From the NCBI GenBank assembly GCA_015272515.1, contig JACYLN010000047.1, forward strand, positions 1 to 55,894: a DNA stretch of 55,894 bases, read 5' to 3'. Under the pieces are notes generated by a model. It worked only from the letters and a program-made list of their open reading frames with translations, searched no databases and had not been told where the DNA came from. A program made the translations under genes and the position numbers. Source of the stretch: Leptolyngbyaceae cyanobacterium C42_A2020_001 (GTDB taxonomy: Bacteria > Cyanobacteriota > Cyanobacteriia > Leptolyngbyales > Leptolyngbyaceae). This document shows positions 9,563 through 17,100 of this stretch, piece after piece; position 1 is the stretch's first letter; the number at the start of each line of letters is the position of its first letter.

Positions 9563-9588
9563 TAAAAATGCCTCCGTCAATAGGAGGC
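9563..9588 (-). terminator. Terminator of psbY
   Basis: GCCTCC (9570-9575) and GGAGGC (9583-9588) form a 6-bp GC-rich stem with a 7-base loop. On the minus strand the stem is followed by ATTTTTATT, so it works in the psbY direction, reading towards the M32 gene. It lies directly after the M32 stop. Confidence 0.75.
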
Positions 9589-9695
9589 AACAACTGCTGT
9601 TGAAATGAAACCTTCTCTACACCCAGACCCGCATCTGTTTGTTAGAGAAACCTCAGTTGCAGAGTTGGACGGGGTTCAAAGCCAGAAATCAGCCA

Positions 9696-9812
9696 CTAGC
9701 TCTTGGAGATGAAGTCTTGTCCTTGCTTAAGGGCTTGTTGTCCAATGTTTTTGAAGACCCAGCCCAGAGCGAGTGCAAGGGGAAGCAACACAATCAGCAA
9801 ACGCCAGTCCAT
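9696..9812 (-). CDS. psbY: Photosystem II small protein PsbY
   Basis: A 38-residue frame starting at ATG 9812. It begins MDWRLLIVLLPLALALGW, a Trp-capped single membrane helix, followed by VFKNIGQQALKQ and a short polar tail. The MDWR start and the NIG..AL pattern are those of PsbY, a peripheral subunit of photosystem II beside cytochrome b559. GAGAGG lies eight bases before the start. It is shorter than usual ORF cut-offs and easily missed. Single-gene unit with its own terminator at 9563-9588. Confidence 0.9.
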   Translation of the reverse strand: MDWRLLIVLLPLALALGWVFKNIGQQALKQGQDFISKS

Positions 9813-9937
9813 AGTGAGTACCTCTCAACCTATTAATAAAGATTTTTGAACCGTTCTCATATTTACTTTGTATCGCAAGTTTACCTGTTTTCCTAGTCCT
9901 CTTTTGCCTGATACCAGGCTGATTTGCGCCAGATTTT

Positions 9938-10492
9938 CTAAAGTTTTGTAAAGCCCAGATCGGTGCCTGTGTTGGCATGAACCCGCGCCAACTTCTCATA
10001 ATTTTGGGCGTGGTCAATTAAGTGGCTCACTTCCTCGTCAGAGAGCGATCGCACCACTTTTCCAGGCACACCCACTACCAGCGATCGCGGCGGCACATCT
10101 TTAGTCACAACCGCCCCGGCTCCAATGATGCTACCTGCCCCAATTCGGACTCCATCTAACACGATCGCGCCAATTCCGATCAGGCTCCCCCGTTCAACGT
10201 GGGCACTGTGAACCACTGCTCGATGCCCTACCGTCACGGACTCTTCTAAAATTGTTGGTTGCCCCGGATCACCATGCAAAATCGCGCCATCCTGAATGTT
10301 GGTACAGGGACCAATCACAATTTTTTCCACATCCCCGCGTACCACGGCTCCGTACCAGATGCTGACCCCTACCGCGATCGTCACATTTCCAATCACGGTT
10401 GCATTGGGAGCCACAAATGCTGCTTGAGAGAGATCTGGAGGTGTCCAAAACACAGGAGAATACAGTGATTGAGCGTTGAATTCTTCCACCAC
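9938..10492 (-). CDS. Gamma carbonic anhydrase-like left-handed beta-helix protein
   Basis: 184 residues from a GTG at 10492. Hexapeptide repeats run through most of it (ATVIGNVTIAVGVSIWYGAV, IGAGSIIGAGAVVTKD), followed by a C-terminal helix. The three zinc ligands expected for gamma carbonic anhydrases are visible as His in AILHGDPG and as two His in VGHRAVVHSAH. The family includes true carbonic anhydrases, CcmM N-termini and acyltransferase-like YrdA proteins, so activity is not certain. The reading frame continues upstream to 10963, but that part lies opposite the gene at 10604-11113 and has no family features. The GTG GTG pair at 10492/10489 gives the normal length; no strong ribosome binding site decides between them. 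Confidence 0.85.
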   Translation of the reverse strand: MVEEFNAQSLYSPVFWTPPDLSQAAFVAPNATVIGNVTIAVGVSIWYGAVVRGDVEKIVIGPCTNIQDGAILHGDPGQPTILEESVTVGHRAVVHSAHVERGSLIGIGAIVLDGVRIGAGSIIGAGAVVTKDVPPRSLVVGVPGKVVRSLSDEEVSHLIDHAQNYEKLARVHANTGTDLGFTKL

Positions 10493-10603
10493 GGTTCTAA
10501 TCTCAGATGAAGTCTCGATAGAATTGCCTGAAGGAGCAAGACCTACCCCGATATAATAGACCCACTGGCACTGATGCAAAGAAAACAGGCTGATTCGCCA
10601 TCG

Positions 10604-11113
10604 ATGACTAACCCCGCCTTGCAATACCCAATTTTTGGTCCTGAAATTCAGTGCCCCCACTGTCGCCAAACCATCCCGGCACTGACGTTGACAGATACCT
10701 ATCTCTGCCAGCGACACGGCGCGTTTGAAGCGAACCCCAAAACGGGGGAACTCCTGCATCTCCAGTCGGGACGACACTGGAAACGATGGGAAGGGGAGTG
10801 GTATCGGCAACACACCCATCCCGATGGCATCCGGTTTGAGATTCACGAAGCTCTCGATCGCCTTTATACCCAGGGTTACCGCGCCACCCGCGTCATCATT
10901 GCCGAACGCTACAAAGAACTGATCAGCACTTACCTGGAACGTAGCACTCCCTGGCGCGGGCAAAGTGATGCACCCAAGCCCCGCCTTTATGGACTCCCTG
11001 TCGAATTTAGCCCCACCCCAGAAGAGGAACCCTGCTGGGAAGTGATCAACTTTGACCTGGAAAAAGAACCCGGTGCCCCCGTCCGCTATCCCTACTTTCG
11101 GTTGTTTGAATAA
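10604..11113 (+). CDS. Conserved cyanobacterial protein (TIGR02652/DUF2396 type)
   Basis: 169 residues from ATG 10604; an in-frame ATG at 10574 would add ten poorly conserved residues. N-terminal CPHC and a later CQRHG suggest a small zinc-binding ribbon at residues 17-39. The middle is rich in aromatic and charged residues (GRHWKRWEGEWYRQHTHPDG). From memory this matches a family restricted to cyanobacteria, with no known function. Divergent from the gamma carbonic anhydrase-like gene with 111 bases between starts. Confidence 0.8.
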   Translation: MTNPALQYPIFGPEIQCPHCRQTIPALTLTDTYLCQRHGAFEANPKTGELLHLQSGRHWKRWEGEWYRQHTHPDGIRFEIHEALDRLYTQGYRATRVIIAERYKELISTYLERSTPWRGQSDAPKPRLYGLPVEFSPTPEEEPCWEVINFDLEKEPGAPVRYPYFRLFE

Positions 11114-11183
11114 GGGCTATTGAGTATAGCGTTTCAGTTCCATAGCTTGGATTGGGGTACGAAACCCAGCGCCTGCTGTAATT

Positions 11184-11323
11184 CTATGAAATGGTCAGCA
11201 ACCTATTTTCAACGCTTGGGGGGAGCTGAACTGGATAAAAACGGTCTATTGAAAAGCATCGTCTTCACCGCTTTCGTCAATGATGCGGATCAGTCCATGA
11301 GCGGGTGCTTTGCGCCAGAGCAA
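11184..11323 (-). pseudogene. Frameshifted remnant of a small cyanobacterial protein
   Basis: From TTG 11323 the minus strand reads a segment ending APAHGLIRIIDESGEDDAF, then a TAG at 11248-11246. In the next frame it continues as IDRFYPVQLPPSVENRLL to a stop at 11186-11184. Joined across a single-base shift near GATGCTTTT, these give one continuous, protein-like chain. It begins ten bases after the DUF6887 stop, so it looks like a third gene of the same minus-strand run that has been broken. The family name is unknown to me. Confidence 0.45.
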
Positions 11324-11332
11324 TTCACGCCT

Positions 11333-11581
11333 TCAATCTTCTGTAACGTCTGAATTGTTAGGTTGGGTCTTGTGTCGTTCTGTGCTTTTGCGAACACGCT
11401 CAATAAATTCTGGATAGTTTTCCAGATCTTCCACTGATTGCAACGGTGGCATTTCCACCCAAGTGGCTTCTGCATGTAACCTGTCTACATAGGTGTAGAA
11501 TGCTTCTTGATCATCTCGATGAGTTAGCACGTAGGTATGTAAATCTTTGCGATTCATTGTTTTGAAGTCAGGTTTATTCAC
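11333..11581 (-). CDS. DUF6887-type small protein
   Basis: 82 residues from a GTG at 11581. The start overlaps the stop of the preceding gene by four bases (GTGA) and has GGAGG eight bases upstream, strong evidence for coupled translation. The core NRKDLHTYVLTHRDDQEAFY is the hallmark of the small cyanobacterial family I know as DUF6887, which is commonly found paired with DUF6888. Acidic and basic residues dominate and no membrane segment is present. The function of the pair is unknown; small size, pairing and scattered occurrence recall toxin-antitoxin genes, but that is only analogy. Confidence 0.8.
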   Translation of the reverse strand: MNKPDFKTMNRKDLHTYVLTHRDDQEAFYTYVDRLHAEATWVEMPPLQSVEDLENYPEFIERVRKSTERHKTQPNNSDVTED

Positions 11582-11763
11582 CCTACATACCTCCACTTGC
11601 CATTGGGATAAATCTCAATGATGTTCTCTTCACCTGCCAAAAAGAAAACGTTACCTGTTCGCTCATCGATGCGAACGATGTTGACGGGTAAGTAAAGTTT
11701 ACTGAACCAAACACATAGATTGAAGCATTGCGTCTTCTGCTCTGATGTAGAACTTTTGGACAC
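11578..11763 (-). CDS. DUF6888-type small protein
   Basis: 61 residues from GTG 11763, or 66 from GTG 11778; neither has a clear ribosome binding site. The segments NLCVWFSKLYLPVNIVRIDE and TGNVFFLAGEENIIEIYPNG followed by KWRYVG fit the DUF6888 pattern: a short helix, then beta strands ending in a Gly-Lys-Trp-Arg turn. It is first of a coupled pair with DUF6887, which starts within its stop codon. Function unknown. The N-terminal residues are less typical than the rest, so a small change at the 5' end is possible. Confidence 0.75.
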   Translation of the reverse strand: MSKSSTSEQKTQCFNLCVWFSKLYLPVNIVRIDERTGNVFFLAGEENIIEIYPNGKWRYVG

Positions 11764-11815
11764 ACTTGCACCACACACGCTGATACAAGCCTAACATCCG
11801 AATTGAAACTGAATA

Positions 11816-12022
11816 TTGTCATTTCAGAATGGACGACTGCAATTTGACCAGAGCTTACGCATCAAAATTGGTAATCTGAGCTTGACTGCTGCGGATGTTG
11901 CCCAACGGTTAGGCATTTCCGAAGCTACCCTCTGGCAAGTGTTGAATCAAGAACTGGGCGCATTGCAGATTGCAGAGGTGCAAGTCTCGAATGATCAACT
12001 GCGGTTGCGGGGAACTCTTTAG
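11816..12022 (+). pseudogene. Possible C-terminal remnant of a larger protein
   Basis: A 68-residue frame opens right after a stop at 11810 with a weak TTG and no ribosome binding site. It reads RIKIGNLSLTAADVAQRLGI, then SEATLWQVLNQELGALQIAE and a beta-rich end. The alternation of amphipathic strands and one helix looks like real coding sequence and recalls the C-terminal part of lipid-binding DUF2993/LmeA-type proteins, but I cannot confirm it. With no N-terminal half upstream, it is most likely the tail of a deleted gene. It could also be an independent small gene. Confidence 0.3.
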
Positions 12023-12026
12023 ACGG

Positions 12027-12653
12027 TTACTCAACTCCCACCAATGTTGCTAGTCGCTTCATGACTTGTAGAACACTCTCCAAATCGCCCCGATTCTCCA
12101 GCACAAACTCCCGCGATCGCCCGTAGTAGGGAAACTCTTGCCGTTCTAGCTTGAGAAACACAAAGTTACTGCCATTGGTGACCATGCCATACAGCGATCG
12201 CTGGCTTGAAGGGGCTGCCAGCATATAGGTCAGTGCCTGCGGAATGCCAACCTTCAGCGATAATTCTGCCTGCTTCGACTCAATCACTAAAATCCAAAGC
12301 TGTTCCTTAATCACAAGGACATCAATCTTTCCACGGATGATCGTATCTCGATCGACGACTTCAACCTGGGCTTCTACTTCCGTGCTGATGTAGAACGGGG
12401 GGAAAAACAAACCTGCGAGATCGAGCAACGGCGAAACAACAACAAGGTTGACTGTATTTTCTAGGATGGAGCGCCGCGCCAAATTTTCATACGCCGATCG
12501 CACTCGTTCCAGGCGCTGTTGTTCTGCCTCTGTTAACGGCAGAAGATCGGTTTGCCATTCAGAAAAAAAAGATTCATTCTCGACCTGAATTAATCCAAAC
12601 TGTTGTTCCAGGTCGTAAAGCGTAACCTTTTCTGCCGAAATTGCTTGTACCAT
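12027..12653 (-). CDS. PD-(D/E)XK nuclease-fold protein, cyanobacterial stand-alone type
   Basis: 208 residues. The central GKIDVLVI, then WILVIESKQAEL, gives the Asp...Glu-x-Lys nuclease core (D about residue 110, ESK about 124-126). After it come GIPQALTYML and LYGMVTNGSNFVFLKL, typical of the family often labelled restriction endonuclease subunit R in cyanobacteria. These stand-alone proteins are numerous there, with no methylase or helicase partner, and none is visible here. The role is unknown. It is followed on the same strand by nothing closely linked; the creatininase gene ends 42 bases upstream. Confidence 0.8.
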   Translation of the reverse strand: MVQAISAEKVTLYDLEQQFGLIQVENESFFSEWQTDLLPLTEAEQQRLERVRSAYENLARRSILENTVNLVVVSPLLDLAGLFFPPFYISTEVEAQVEVVDRDTIIRGKIDVLVIKEQLWILVIESKQAELSLKVGIPQALTYMLAAPSSQRSLYGMVTNGSNFVFLKLERQEFPYYGRSREFVLENRGDLESVLQVMKRLATLVGVE

Positions 12654-12695
12654 CTCTCCCCTCGTCCATTCTTCCTCGTCAGTTGTACCTTCAAT

Positions 12696-13502
12696 TTATC
12701 GATAAGCCTGCGGCTGTTGGAAGCGGTGAATGTCCTGAATAGCCTGCACCCAACCCTTTGCGAGAGATTCCAGGATGCGATCGCCCTTCTCTTTGCTTGC
12801 TGTTGTCGGGTCGCCCAAGATACCGCTTCGGCTCAAGTCACGAGTTGTCCAGGCAAAGGGCAAACTGCCTTCCATACTCAGCAGACTGTTTTGCGGTAAG
12901 CCGGGGGGATATTCCGCCACTGCCTGATCCAGCTTCACCTGTTCCGGCAAAATCGACAGCAGCAAACTGGTTTCCGCATCACCCGCATGAATGCCCAGTT
13001 CCAACTCTTTCTCGGTCAGCAACTCCCCCGCTACGTTAGGTACTCGCCACACAAACAGCGGAAACACCAAAAAATCCTCATACTGCTGATGCAGATCTCG
13101 CGCCACTATCTCCATGATTTGCGGTTGTCCACCGTGAGCGTTGAGCAAGACCCACTTGCGGAATCCGGCTCGATACATGCTTTCTCCCACTTCCATCAAC
13201 GTCGCGATCAGGGTTTGGGCAGTCAGCGTCACTGTGCCGGGAAAGTGCCAGTGTTCGTTGGATTTGCCATAATACAAGGTAGGCAATGCATACGCTGGAA
13301 TGCCTTTGTCCAGGTTGTAAAGGGCTTTACCCAGAACAGCTTGAGCGATCGCCGAATCCACTGCGAGCGGCAGATGGGGTCCATGTTGCTCGATTGCACC
13401 TACGGGCTGAATCATCACGACATTGCGCTTGTCGGGCAAATCTCGAATTTCCGTCCAGGTGAGATAGGGAAAATAGCGATCGGGAGGAATGAAGCCATGC
13501 AT
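12696..13502 (-). CDS. Creatininase family amidohydrolase-like protein
   Basis: 268 residues from ATG 13502 (an ATG directly before it adds one Met). Metal ligands are recognisable: Glu and His in GAIEQHGPHLPLAVDS, Asp ending the same segment, His in LLNAHGGQ and Glu in HAGDAETSLLL. The family contains creatininase, the FAPy deformylase ArfB and the mycofactocin peptidase MftE, so substrate is open; the cyanobacterial members are mostly unstudied. Soluble, no signal peptide. Divergent from the RNase III-like gene. Confidence 0.9.
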   Translation of the reverse strand: MHGFIPPDRYFPYLTWTEIRDLPDKRNVVMIQPVGAIEQHGPHLPLAVDSAIAQAVLGKALYNLDKGIPAYALPTLYYGKSNEHWHFPGTVTLTAQTLIATLMEVGESMYRAGFRKWVLLNAHGGQPQIMEIVARDLHQQYEDFLVFPLFVWRVPNVAGELLTEKELELGIHAGDAETSLLLSILPEQVKLDQAVAEYPPGLPQNSLLSMEGSLPFAWTTRDLSRSGILGDPTTASKEKGDRILESLAKGWVQAIQDIHRFQQPQAYR

Positions 13503-13591
13503 CATAAAAAGGGATTACGAGTAAAGAATAGGGAATAGTAGGACACAGGCGCGATGCGTTTTGCTCACTACTCACTATCTACCATTCACTG

Positions 13592-14032
13592 ATGACGATT
13601 GAAGAAAAGCTCGGTTATTTCTTTTTTGATAAAAAACTGCTGAAACGAGCACTCACTAGCCGAGAGTATGCACTGGAGCAAGGGCAACCTGGCGAGGATC
13701 AAGAAGCTTACAGTTTGTTGGGCGAGGCGGTGTTAGATGCGGTACTAACTGAGTTGTTGATTCGGGCAGGGCACTCTACCCAACAGGCGATCGTCACGCA
13801 GAAACTAGTGCTGAAGCAAATCGAAAACTTGGCGCGGATTAGTCAGGAGGTGGGGGTGGGTTTTATGGTGAAACTGAGCCAGGATGAGAAACAACGCCAA
13901 GCCTATGATGATCCGTTGGTGCTGACCGAAACGCTAGAAGCGGTGCTGGGTGCGGTTTATTTTGATGGAGGATATGGTGCGGCTCGGCGGGTAGTGCATC
14001 ATTTATTTCCAGATGTGTTTGTAGAGAAGTGA
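13592..14032 (+). CDS. RNase III-domain protein without dsRNA-binding domain, altered active site
   Basis: 146 residues, only a single RNase III fold. The family signature is recognisable at SLLGEAVLDAVLTELLIRAG and TLEAVLGAVYFDGGY. Compared with E. coli RNase III (Glu38, Glu41, Asp45, Asp114, Glu117), this protein has Glu38, Ser41, Glu45, Glu113 and Glu116, so one acidic ligand is lost and two Asp are changed to Glu. No double-stranded RNA-binding domain follows. It is also not a canonical Mini-III. It may be a weak or inactive nuclease, or an RNA-binding scaffold. The stop is three bases from the stop of the convergent Uma2 gene. Confidence 0.85.
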   Translation: MTIEEKLGYFFFDKKLLKRALTSREYALEQGQPGEDQEAYSLLGEAVLDAVLTELLIRAGHSTQQAIVTQKLVLKQIENLARISQEVGVGFMVKLSQDEKQRQAYDDPLVLTETLEAVLGAVYFDGGYGAARRVVHHLFPDVFVEK

Positions 14033-14035
14033 GCG

Positions 14036-14770
14036 TCAAGGCTGCGATCGCCCCTCCATTACCTGCTGCACGGTTTCTAAGGCAATCGCCAACGCTGCCG
14101 CAACCTGCTCCGCACTCAACCCCATTTCTAACAATTTAGGAATCGCATCTTGTAGCGCCTGTTCGGCTTGTTCGGCTCGCTGTCGTTCCTGTTCCACCCG
14201 TTGGGCAATTTCTACATAGGTGAGAAATGGTTCACCGTTCGGGTAGCGAATTTGCAACTCAGTTCCAGAGAGATCAAACCGGATTTGCAACCGGGGACTG
14301 ACCCAATCATTAATGGGATCAATCATGTCTAAAAAATCATCTTGCCGTAGCCATCCATTCAACTGATTGGTATCTGGGTCATACATGTAATATTCCTCAA
14401 CACCGTAACGATCGTAAAACAAGAGTTTTCGGTTCATTTCGGCGCGAGTATTGCCCGGAGATAGGATTTCAAACACCACTTGGGGTGGGATGCCCTCCTC
14501 CTTCCATTGCTGATAAGAGCCGCGATCGCCCTTGGGTCTCCCAAACACAACCATCGCATCCGGAGCCTGACGAGTCTTGTTATTGCCCTCCACGGGATAC
14601 CACAGCAAATCTCCCGCTACAAACACGTTGGCATCGTTGGCAAACAACCACTCCAAATTCTCCTTAACAACCACGATCCAGCGAAATTGTTTGGTGTTAT
14701 CTGACATCGGTTTGCCGTCACTGTCGGGGTAGACGACCCCGGAAATATCTGGAGGAATTTGCAGAACCAT
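14036..14770 (-). CDS. Uma2 family (DUF820) PD-(D/E)XK-like protein
   Basis: 244 residues from ATG 14770, with GGAG ten bases upstream. The Uma2 core is present: an early Glu, RQAPDAMVVFG (Asp), then QVVFEILSPGNT, where the nuclease-fold Glu is followed by a Leu-Ser in place of the usual x-Lys spacing, and RKLLFYDRYGVEEYYMYDP. The C-terminal 70 residues form a Gln/Glu-rich coiled coil (EQERQRAEQAEQALQ) ending in a short helical LLEMGLSAEQVAAALAI repeat typical of many cyanobacterial Uma2 copies. The family is highly multiplied in cyanobacteria and its function is unsettled. Confidence 0.9.
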   Translation of the reverse strand: MVLQIPPDISGVVYPDSDGKPMSDNTKQFRWIVVVKENLEWLFANDANVFVAGDLLWYPVEGNNKTRQAPDAMVVFGRPKGDRGSYQQWKEEGIPPQVVFEILSPGNTRAEMNRKLLFYDRYGVEEYYMYDPDTNQLNGWLRQDDFLDMIDPINDWVSPRLQIRFDLSGTELQIRYPNGEPFLTYVEIAQRVEQERQRAEQAEQALQDAIPKLLEMGLSAEQVAAALAIALETVQQVMEGRSQP

Positions 14771-14902
14771 CGCCGCGAGACTCCATGCAGAACTGGATGA
14801 GTTTAGTGTAGCGAATTGCGTTATTTCATAATACGCCTGTTCACGTTGGAGACTTCCGCGTATCCTAGATGCAAGCAAAACCCACTGGTTGAAAGAACTG
14901 CT

Positions 14903-15505
14903 ATGCGTTTGGGTAAAGTCGTCAAATCTAATTCTCACTGTGACTATGTGGTGCAGCTTGATGACGCAATGGATTATGCCGAGCCGCCCCAACCCGATGA
15001 TTATGGATTTGGTTCGTTCGTCAAGCTAGAGAGTGATGAGCGTCATTGGGCGATTGGGTTAATCTACAACTCCCAGCTTTTCAACCCGATGTTTCTCAAC
15101 ATGGGTCCCCGCCTCACCAGCGAACCTGATCCTGTCTTCACTCCAGACCAGATCAACGAAACCCGAACATTGCTGTGGACGATTTTGATTGGCACTTTAG
15201 AAACGGGCGATCGCACCCAATATGGTGTTCACGGCATCCCCAAAGTTGTGGTTCCGGTCAACACCCCCGTCTACACCATGACTGAAGCGGAAGTGCATCA
15301 ATTCCATCGCAACTCTGATCAACGTCCCCAATTCTGCTACTACAGCCTTTTGTTGCGTTGTGGCGGTACCTTCGCCGCACAACTGACCGAACAAGTATTG
15401 AACGAACTCATCCAGAGTCAACTGTTCACAGGGGCTGACCAGAAAGCGTTGATGGTGCTCTGCAAAGAACTGTCGTGGAAAAACACGATGGGTGCAATGC
15501 GTTAA
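14903..15505 (+). CDS. HAS-barrel-like conserved cyanobacterial protein
   Basis: 200 residues from ATG 14903; the frame is open to 14816, but that region lacks conservation-like features and overlaps the promoter of the divergent Uma2 gene. The N-terminus reads RLGKVVKSNSHCDYVVQL and then GFGSFVKLESDERHWAIGLI, a beta-barrel pattern like the HAS barrel of HerA-type ATPases. The middle is YGVHGIPKVVVPVNTPVYTM, the C-terminus helical. No ATPase domain is attached. Function unknown; the family seems widespread in cyanobacteria. Confidence 0.7.
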   Translation: MRLGKVVKSNSHCDYVVQLDDAMDYAEPPQPDDYGFGSFVKLESDERHWAIGLIYNSQLFNPMFLNMGPRLTSEPDPVFTPDQINETRTLLWTILIGTLETGDRTQYGVHGIPKVVVPVNTPVYTMTEAEVHQFHRNSDQRPQFCYYSLLLRCGGTFAAQLTEQVLNELIQSQLFTGADQKALMVLCKELSWKNTMGAMR

Positions 15506-15592
15506 ACACAAGGATAGGCGAGGGGTAATGCCCTTCTTGTTGGCAAACCACAAACAGGGAAGGATGGGGAGTATTGTGAGAATCCCTACCAA

Positions 15593-15627
15593 TAAAAAAC
15601 CGATGGCTTCAGAAGAAACCAATCGGC
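15593..15627 (-). terminator. Terminator downstream of trpD
   Basis: On the minus strand CCGATTGG and CCATCGG pair with one bulged T around a 12-base loop and are followed by TTTTTTATTGG. It lies 130 bases after the trpD stop and faces the correct way. No gene is visible between it and trpD (15628-15757). Confidence 0.7.
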
Positions 15628-15757
15628 AGTCGTGTGTTCCCTGTTGATGACTCGGCTTTGACTGAGTCTCCTTCAGTATGTCCGTGAACGAGACTGGTGT
15701 AGGCGATATCGATCAACAAAGCCCTGTTAGCTTGCTCACACGTTCAGGTGATCTAAG

Positions 15758-16870
15758 TCACTGAAGAAACGCCACAAGCTGTTCCAACTTCTGCCAGGCA
15801 GACCCACTTTGCAAAACTTCCTTAGCACGAGAAATGCCTGCAACATCAGGGTTTGATGGATCAGAAAGAGCGTTGCCAACCTGAAGGGCCAGGGCAGTAT
15901 TGAGCGCCACTACCTCGGTTTGAGCGGTTGTTCCTCGACCCTGCAAAACGGCTTTGAGAATCTCGGCATTTTGCTGCACATCTCCACCCGCGATCGCGCT
16001 CAACGGTGCAGCCTCCAACCCCAACTCCGCCGGATTCAATTCAGCCGTTCTTACCGTCCCATGTTCTAAAATCGCCAAGTCGGTGACATCTGCCAGCGTG
16101 GCTTCGTCTACTCGTTCGCGACTGTGCAATACGATCGCCCGCTCTGTCCCTAACTGCTGCAACGCCTGAGCAATAGTCTTTAGCAAACTGGGGTCGAATA
16201 CGCCAATCACCTGCCCTTTAGGACGCATAGGGTTGACCAACGGGCCCAGCAGGTTAAATACCGTCCGCACCCCCAACGTGCGCCGCATGGGTGCTACTAC
16301 CTTTAAAGCCGGATGCCAACCCGGAGCAAATAGAAAAGTAATACCCACTTCCTGGGCTGCCGCCTGAATTTTTTCGGGAGATGCGCCCAAATTAACCCCC
16401 AACGCCTCTAACACATCTGCCGACCCCACCCGACTGGAGGCTGAGCGGTTGCCATGCTTCACAACTGGCACGTCCGCCGCCGCAGTTACGAATGCAACGG
16501 CTGTGGAAATATTAAAGGTTCCGGCTCCATCTCCGCCCGTGCCGCAAGTGTCGATGCAGGGTAGAGGGGATGGGGACTGGGGGTTAGGTAAGGGAGTTGA
16601 TTGCTGTTGTAACACCTGTGCCATTCCCGCCAGTTCATCCGCCGAAACCCCTTTGGCTTGAATCGCAGCTAGAATCGCTCCTGATAGTACGGGCGGAACC
16701 TGCTCTGTCAGCCATCCCTGCATGAGCTTCGCTGCCTGCTCCGGAGAAAGGGATTGGCGATCGAGTAATTGTTGCAACAAGCGTGACCAAACAGCCGGAT
16801 CATCCGTTGTGGTAGGAACGGGGAAGTTAGAAGTCGTTGAATATTGCACCACGGCGCTCTCTGAAATCAA
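15758..16870 (-). CDS. trpD: Anthranilate phosphoribosyltransferase
   Basis: 370 residues. It joins anthranilate to PRPP in tryptophan synthesis. The PRPP-binding loop [17 protein letters not shown] is intact near residue 108, followed by [21 protein letters not shown] (anthranilate site) and the metal-binding [11 protein letters not shown]. Just before the PRPP loop is a low-complexity Pro/Ser/Gln stretch ([12 protein letters not shown], about residues 93-104); its DNA resembles the pyrimidine-rich intergenic blocks of this chromosome. Single gene with a downstream terminator. Confidence 0.96.
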   Translation of the reverse strand: MISESAVVQYSTTSNFPVPTTTDDPAVWSRLLQQLLDRQSLSPEQAAKLMQGWLTEQVPPVLSGAILAAIQAKGVSADELAGMAQVLQQQSTPLPNPQSPSPLPCIDTCGTGGDGAGTFNISTAVAFVTAAADVPVVKHGNRSASSRVGSADVLEALGVNLGASPEKIQAAAQEVGITFLFAPGWHPALKVVAPMRRTLGVRTVFNLLGPLVNPMRPKGQVIGVFDPSLLKTIAQALQQLGTERAIVLHSRERVDEATLADVTDLAILEHGTVRTAELNPAELGLEAAPLSAIAGGDVQQNAEILKAVLQGRGTTAQTEVVALNTALALQVGNALSDPSNPDVAGISRAKEVLQSGSAWQKLEQLVAFLQ

Positions 16871-16904
16871 GATATAGAGTGAATCCTATCAGAGAAGGTA
16901 GGAG

Positions 16905-17100
16905 GCAAGAGGTGAAAATGGGGGTGAGGGAGGAGATGGGGAAGGTGAAGTAGAAGAGTAGATGGGTAGATGGGTGGATGGGTGGATGGAATTTCACTCA
17001 CTTCTCTACTCATCTCATCCACTCATCCACTGACTTACTCATCCACCCCCTGCCTCCCTATCTCCCTTATCCTTCTGCCTCCTGCCTTCCTCCTTCAATA
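16905..17100. repeat. Purine-rich then pyrimidine-rich low-complexity block
   Basis: The plus strand is almost pure purine plus T from about 16905 to 16989, including an 8-base tandem repeat GATGGGTG (16961-16989, about 3.6 copies), then nearly pure pyrimidine plus A from 16992 to 17100 with several CATCCAC units. The two halves are roughly complementary and could fold back on themselves. The right half forms the 3' end of the acyltransferase gene and encodes its Lys/Glu/Gly-rich tail. Similar blocks lie at about 13505-13590 and 39445-39650. Confidence 0.75.

Noticed and set aside
10493-10963. N-terminal extension of the gamma carbonic anhydrase-like frame
   Set aside because: Antisense to the conserved gene at 10604-11113; the chain has no family features and the normal protein length is reached from the GTG at 10492.
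11120-11353. 77-residue plus-strand frame
   Set aside because: It is antisense to the better supported remnant at 11184-11323 and to the end of the DUF6887 gene.
15506-15622. Minus-strand frame starting at 15622 with a hydrophobic N-terminus, like a small membrane protein
   Set aside because: It has a TTG start without ribosome binding site, lies across the trpD terminator, and continues as antisense to the gene at 14903-15505.
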